From Oreocharis arfaki (taxonomy: Eukaryota > Chordata > Aves > Passeriformes > Paramythiidae), in NCBI GenBank assembly GCA_013398015.1, contig VZRR01006730.1:1475894-1539893 (forward strand): a stretch of DNA of 64,000 nucleotides, written 5' to 3'. The position numbers and the translations under genes were made by a program. The notes under the pieces were generated by a model, which saw only the letters and a program-made list of their open reading frames with translations, was not told the origin of the DNA and did no database searches. Shown one piece after another: positions 59,655-64,000 of this stretch; within the stretch, counting starts at the first letter, position 1, and each line of letters begins with the position of its first letter.

Positions 59655-61899
59655 TAATTATTCAGTTAAAAGGCGAGCTGTGCTTCTCAAATATTCTTCA
59701 TTGTTCCCATCTTCACTACCTAGCATCTCTCACCCCTAAACCAGAAGCAAACAAAACCCAACCAAAATAACCCCCACATCCCCCAACCCTTTAAAGATTT
59801 AATAAAAGAATCTCCTCTCAGAAGACAAATTGCCAACACTGAGACATCAATTAGTGCTTTTCTCAGCAAACTTAGCAAACTGTGCTGATTTGGTATGGAT
59901 TTCACATACTGCTTCTCTGTGGGGAATGCTTGTGATTCCCCAGAATCAGGGCTGTATGGTATGGCTATGAAGAGGCTGTGCTCTTGTTCATAAAGGCTTA
60001 AAAAGTTAGGGAAAACGCTGTCCAGGCTGCTTGACTTTTATCTCACATAATGGATGGCAAACTCTGGGATCTGCTGTCAAAACTTGGTGTTTTTTCCAAA
60101 GTACAGAGAAAATTTGATTCATTTTCACAGTGATGTCAGAACAATGAAATACATTTTTGTGTTTAAATTAAGATCAAGTAATTAGAATAAACATATTCAT
60201 AAGAAAAAATCATGTGTCAAAAAGTTACACAATTTACTCAGTGCATTTTACATGGGGTGTTCAAATGCCATACTACAACACTTAGTTCACTGGGTTGAAA
60301 CTCATATTCTCATTTTAATTTTCACCGTTCTGACACTGTGCCTTTATATAGGCTTTTGTAGGACACCAGAAGACTTAATCTCAGTACCACTTCCCTAAGT
60401 ACTTTGACTAGAATTGCTTATGTCAAGATTTAATCTGGGATGGGTCTTTATAGAGTTGCTGCAGATGATTTCACAGCACTCTTCTCTCTTTGTTCTCTTC
60501 TAGTTCATGCCTTTTCTCTGATGGTTCATACTTCTCTAATCCAGGTGTTATTCAGCTGTGTATCACATCATATTCCATCCCACTTTTCACAGGTCTTCAC
60601 TTTGACTCTTTCCTTTATTTTGAGTTTTAATATCCAAACAGAGTTTTATTTCTTTCTTTCTGGTGTTAATGAGCTTCATGAATGGATATCTTTATCAGAT
60701 TTGCTGATGTTTCTATATCACTGATTTCCATAATTTAAATTCAATTATGTTTTATTTCTTTTAACTCTATGAATGCTTTTACTGTAACTGTTCTATTTAG
60801 AGCTCTAATGCAATGTATTATTGTTTGATAACACTGTATGTCTTATTGACAATTTGTAAAAACATGCTGCCTTTTTCTTTCTCTTTCATTCTGCAGAACA
60901 AAGTGAATCTGTTTCAAGATTCAAATTATTACAATATCTCTTTAAATAGCCAGCTTTCTCTTGGAAGAAATCTTCATCTGTTCTGGCTGCCCATTGTCAC
61001 AAAGCTGTGAGGCTTTAGACAAAAGTGGAGAAGTACTGCAGTGGTCTATGGTTTTCATCTCCCACTGTAAGTCCCTTATTTTATAACTGGCTGATTTGTC
61101 TACTCTATTGCTCTGTATAGCTCATTTCATTTGTCATACCTAGTGCTGGAAACCACCATCTCCAAGTAATTAATGACTACTCACCTGACCATTTTATCTT
61201 TTATTGTTTATTGCTCCCTTCTGTGGCTATCTTCATATCCTTTTTAAGAAAAGATTAAAATTTTAAAAAAACCAAACCAGAATTTTTTTCAGCTATTTGC
61301 ACGTCATTACGCTCATATGAACCAAGACTGGATTTGAACCAAGCTTCCAGTAGCAAAGATCAAACAATTTTTTTTCTGACAGCCAGCATGTGTCTTCCTC
61401 CAAATTATTATTCTCAATAGGCACTTGAGGTTTCAGCTACTGGTAGTCCATGGCATCTCATGACCATCTGAGTGATTGCTTTTCTAGTCTGTCTGTGAAC
61501 GTACAACGTGGCAAACTTTATTTTAGCATTTTAGCAAACTCTTTCTGGTGAAAATAAGAGAAATGGAAAAGAAGATATAAAGTGCATCAGATTTCCACTC
61601 AATAAAGCCATCCCTATTTATCAGATCTACAATTGTCAGCAGGCTAGAGTATTGGTTGACTGTAGCTATAAACAACTCCAAGCATAATAGCACTTTCATT
61701 TCTCCCCCTCTTAAAAATTACAAATTTTCTCCAAGACACTGAAATCTTAAATAATTTTTCTCACAGTTGAAAAATATAAGAACAAAGACAGTGTCAATGA
61801 TCAGTATTTGTAAACAGTTGAGGTAAGGAAGTGTAGAGCATGCAGGAAACTCAGGCAGTCTTCACCTTCAGAGTTAGTGCGATCTCTTGTACCTCAGTC
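59655..61899. other. unique AT-rich sequence
   Basis: The first 150 bases could be a 3' UTR of the candidate exon upstream (AATAAA at 59801-59806). The rest shows no gene or repeat family. Pyrimidine-rich sequence around 60480-60700 gives a Phe/Leu/Ser-rich chance frame of 94 codons. Confidence 0.45.
59801..59806 (+). terminator. possible polyadenylation signal AATAAA
   Basis: A canonical hexamer about 150 bp after the stop codon of the candidate last exon. No strong GT-rich downstream element is obvious, so it may be coincidence in AT-rich DNA. Confidence 0.25.
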
Positions 61900-62240
61900 T
61901 CTCATGTAATTACAGTGCAGGCTGGGATCTGCCTGGCCTCACAATTATGTCAGCCAGCTCTCTAACACCTATGGGTGGATATTGTCAGGGCCCATGAATC
62001 TGGGGGGGTCAAACTCCTGTAATAATTCACACACCAACTCTTCCTTCATCTGTGTTTTCATCAACCTGTATTTTTGTTCACAAGGCCTGGGACCCAACAA
62101 TGCTGTTAAAGAGAGAGGTGAAGAAAGTGTAGGGAAACTCTTCATTTTCAGTGTTGGTGACTAGTTCACCTCTCCTGTGTAAAAGTGGGCCAATATTTTC
62201 CTTCTGTTTCTGCTTGTAATTCAGAAGGTTAGTACCACTG
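61900..62240 (-). mobile_element. CR1 LINE fragment, reverse-transcriptase region of ORF2, antisense
   Basis: On the - strand the text KENIGPLLHRRGELVTN (about 62160-62205) is followed by FFTSLFN and, about 160 bp further, by FMGPDNIHP (61972-61998). These correspond in order and spacing to the conserved ENVGPLL...AFFASVF...GPDGIHP stretch at the start of the CR1-type reverse transcriptase. The copy has stops and frameshifts and retains neither the catalytic YADD region nor the 3' end, so it is an internal relic. Both edges are blurred. Confidence 0.8.
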
Positions 62241-63789
62241 GTGTCTCTCTTCATACTGATTTGTCAGGCTTGTGCTACCCCATGCCACAATATACCAAGT
62301 AATACACCTACCCAGGAACTGAGTAACTTCAGAGGCAACCAAAAACTGAGATACTTCACATAAGGATGCAGATAGCATTTAGGGCATGTTGGATGTTCAG
62401 CTTTCAGTAAGAATGAGATGCTCTGACTCTACTATTTTCAGGTATGTCCTAACTCTTACGTGTATGACAATATGATGGACATCTAAATCCACTCTTCGTA
62501 ACCAGGAATATAAGTCTCAAACTCCAGGTAACTGATTCTCTTGTAGAATGCTCTCCATAAGAATCGCTCTTCAGCCAGAGAGGATGTCTGATGTAGTACA
62601 CAGATGAGGCAAAGGTGATGATGATGACGATGATGAGTGAGTTAAATGCACTTCTGAAGTTTATCCACATTTTGTTCCTTTTCTAAGGTAAGGTGCTTGG
62701 AAATTTATGAAAGGATGTTTCAATAACTATCTAACGTACTCATCAATACGTCTGAAAAAGTACTGAAAAGAATGTACTTTCAAACAAAGCTTTAAGGCTT
62801 GAACAGTTACACATTAGATCAAGGACTCAGTCTCGAGTTCAAGTCAAAATTTACATGCACAGCCCCAGAGCTCAACAGTTACTGAAAAACACTCCTTGTA
62901 TTTTCTTTTCTTCCCGAGCTCTAGCTGAACCTGTGCTTATTGACCTTCAAAGGACACAGCAATATCCTTCTTACTCAGGCCTTGCCTGAGGGGTGATGCA
63001 ATGACAGACTGAATTGTCGTTCTGGGAATTTGTTTGGCATTGTGTCAGTTTTGCTTCGCATCAATTTAGATAACTGTGGCTTATCATGTGTCTCTATGAT
63101 GGCATAGGTAGATGATATATATGAAATGCAAACTATATATGTAAATATATCCTGGTAGCTCTGGCAGAAGAATTATGTAAATGTCAGCTGAAAAGCTCTT
63201 TCACACCATTAAGGATGAATGTGTGCATATTGGGATTTTTAACCCTCTACTTGAGGGTCATATAGTCACATAGTCATATTATACAATATATGTGCAATTG
63301 CTTTCCTTGTGTGCTGAAATACTCGTACAATGAGTAGAGGTTGCAGGATATGAATTTAAGACTTAGAAACTAAGATATCTGTAAACTAGTTTCTGTTAAT
63401 TTTATTCATTTTGTCTGATAACCATAGTTGGAGTATTAAATGCTGTGACAAGATGCAGTACTCATCAGGCAATTCTGGACTCCGAGGTTGGATTTGTCAT
63501 CAGAAAGCTTCGTCAATTTCTAGAAGAAAGTTTGGGCAAAATAAGCTATTGTGAAAAGTTCAATAATTCAAAAGCACCTTTCTTTGAGAGCCTCTTCTGT
63601 GTCCATGTTTCGGGTAAAGATGTAAAATTTGGAAGCAGAGAAGCCTTTACAGCAGGGTATATCTGCTGTGAAATTCATATTTAAAAACAGTTAAATTAAA
63701 AATTTAACTTGGTCAAATTATAGAATATAAACTTCTAAGAGTTCTACAGCTATGGTCTTCAGCATGCTTAATCCTTTTACAGCACCTAT
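62241..63789. other. unique sequence up to the right-hand LTR
   Basis: No element is recognised. It contains (GAT)n at 62616-62636 and AT-rich TATATA patches at 63111-63150. A 79-codon frame at 63445-63684 (starting MTRCSTHQAILD) has somewhat protein-like composition and begins shortly after a CATAG acceptor-like site, but I do not recognise it. Confidence 0.45.
62616..62636. repeat. (GAT)n trinucleotide repeat
   Basis: Seven GAT units with one substitution (GAC). Confidence 0.85.
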
Positions 63790-64000
63790 TATCAGAAAAA
63801 CCCACAAACGCCAGAGGCTTATGTCCAAAACGGAGACAGAGTCCTGCAACTTCATTCGATTAAAGGGAGAGACTCCACTGGGGCACACGTCCGCGGGCTT
63901 TTCTCTCTCGAGGTTTCAGAGGGCACAGCCTCCTTTTATCCTAACCTCCCGGCTGCATGCTGCCCTCTCCCTTTCCCCATTGCTGAGGTACCAGGAAGGT
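63790..64000 (-). mobile_element. endogenous retrovirus LTR, copy 2, inverted, cut by the window edge
   Basis: The reverse complement matches 10564-10777 base for base over about 205 positions except for one substitution (A at 10749, G here), a 3-bp deletion (GGACTCCTCTGTC there, GGACTCTGTC here) and three C-to-T changes in the last few bases. It keeps the TATA-like GATAAAAGG. The U5 end lies at about 63790. The sequence beyond it (ATAGGTGCTG in sense direction) is not a primer-binding site, so this is either a solo LTR or the 3' LTR of a provirus whose body lies to the right of the window. The U3 start is outside the window. Confidence 0.88.

Noticed and set aside
61318..61345. tRNA-like B-box (GGTTCAAATCC) on the - strand
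   Set aside because: No matching A-box, D-arm, anticodon arm or acceptor stem is found at tRNA spacing.
10538..64000. One giant provirus bounded by the two similar LTRs
   Set aside because: The LTRs face opposite directions. Proviral LTRs are direct repeats, so these are two separate insertions.
1..64000. CRISPR array, operon, phage or other prokaryotic system
   Set aside because: No regular spacer-repeat array, ribosome binding sites or dense coding is present. The CR1 elements and avian-type LTRs show vertebrate nuclear DNA.

Overview
The window looks like a piece of a bird nuclear chromosome. It is AT-rich, has no dense gene content, and carries several 5'-truncated CR1 LINE fragments of the avian type (3' ends resembling ATTCTATGATTCT, ORF2 C-terminal text such as RELGLFSLEKRRL). 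It also holds an LTR of the ERVL-like family common in avian genomes, and a second, younger endogenous retrovirus LTR. There are no operons, ribosome binding sites, CRISPR arrays or prokaryotic genes. No complete protein-coding gene is recognisable. The open frames are nearly all short chance frames or parts of transposable elements, so this is most likely intergenic or intronic DNA.

Layout. 1-5.5 kb is mostly unique sequence with a candidate coding exon at 707-817 and a pyrimidine-rich pentanucleotide repeat at 1236-1313. 5.6-5.9 kb is an antisense CR1. 10.5-12.8 kb is the richest stretch: a retroviral LTR, a decayed proline-tRNA primer-binding site, a leader with a thrice-repeated hairpin motif, a compact CpG island, and a minisatellite interrupted by an assembly gap. 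14.0-14.6 kb is a GC-rich block of unknown origin. 19.1-19.9 kb holds a near-perfect 31-bp palindrome and an antisense ERVL-like LTR. 23.3-23.9 kb is a sense CR1 with readable ORF2 C-terminus. 33.3-33.7 kb is a second assembly gap flanked by two copies of one short sequence. 40.1, 48.3-48.9 and 61.9-62.2 kb are three more antisense CR1 pieces, the last from the reverse-transcriptase region of ORF2. The right edge (63790-64000) is an inverted, almost identical copy of the LTR at 10.5 kb.

The strongest observation is that inverted LTR pair about 53 kb apart: over about 205 aligned bases I count one substitution and one 3-bp indel before the last few bases. The left copy has a leader but no partner LTR. 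The right copy has no primer-binding site after it, so it is a solo LTR or the 3' LTR of a provirus lying just beyond the window. Around it are the repeated leader hairpins, the CpG island and the minisatellite, whose unit carries a DR4-like nuclear-receptor motif. Candidate exons, hairpins and possible conserved non-coding elements are reported at low confidence because conservation and transcript data cannot be seen here.
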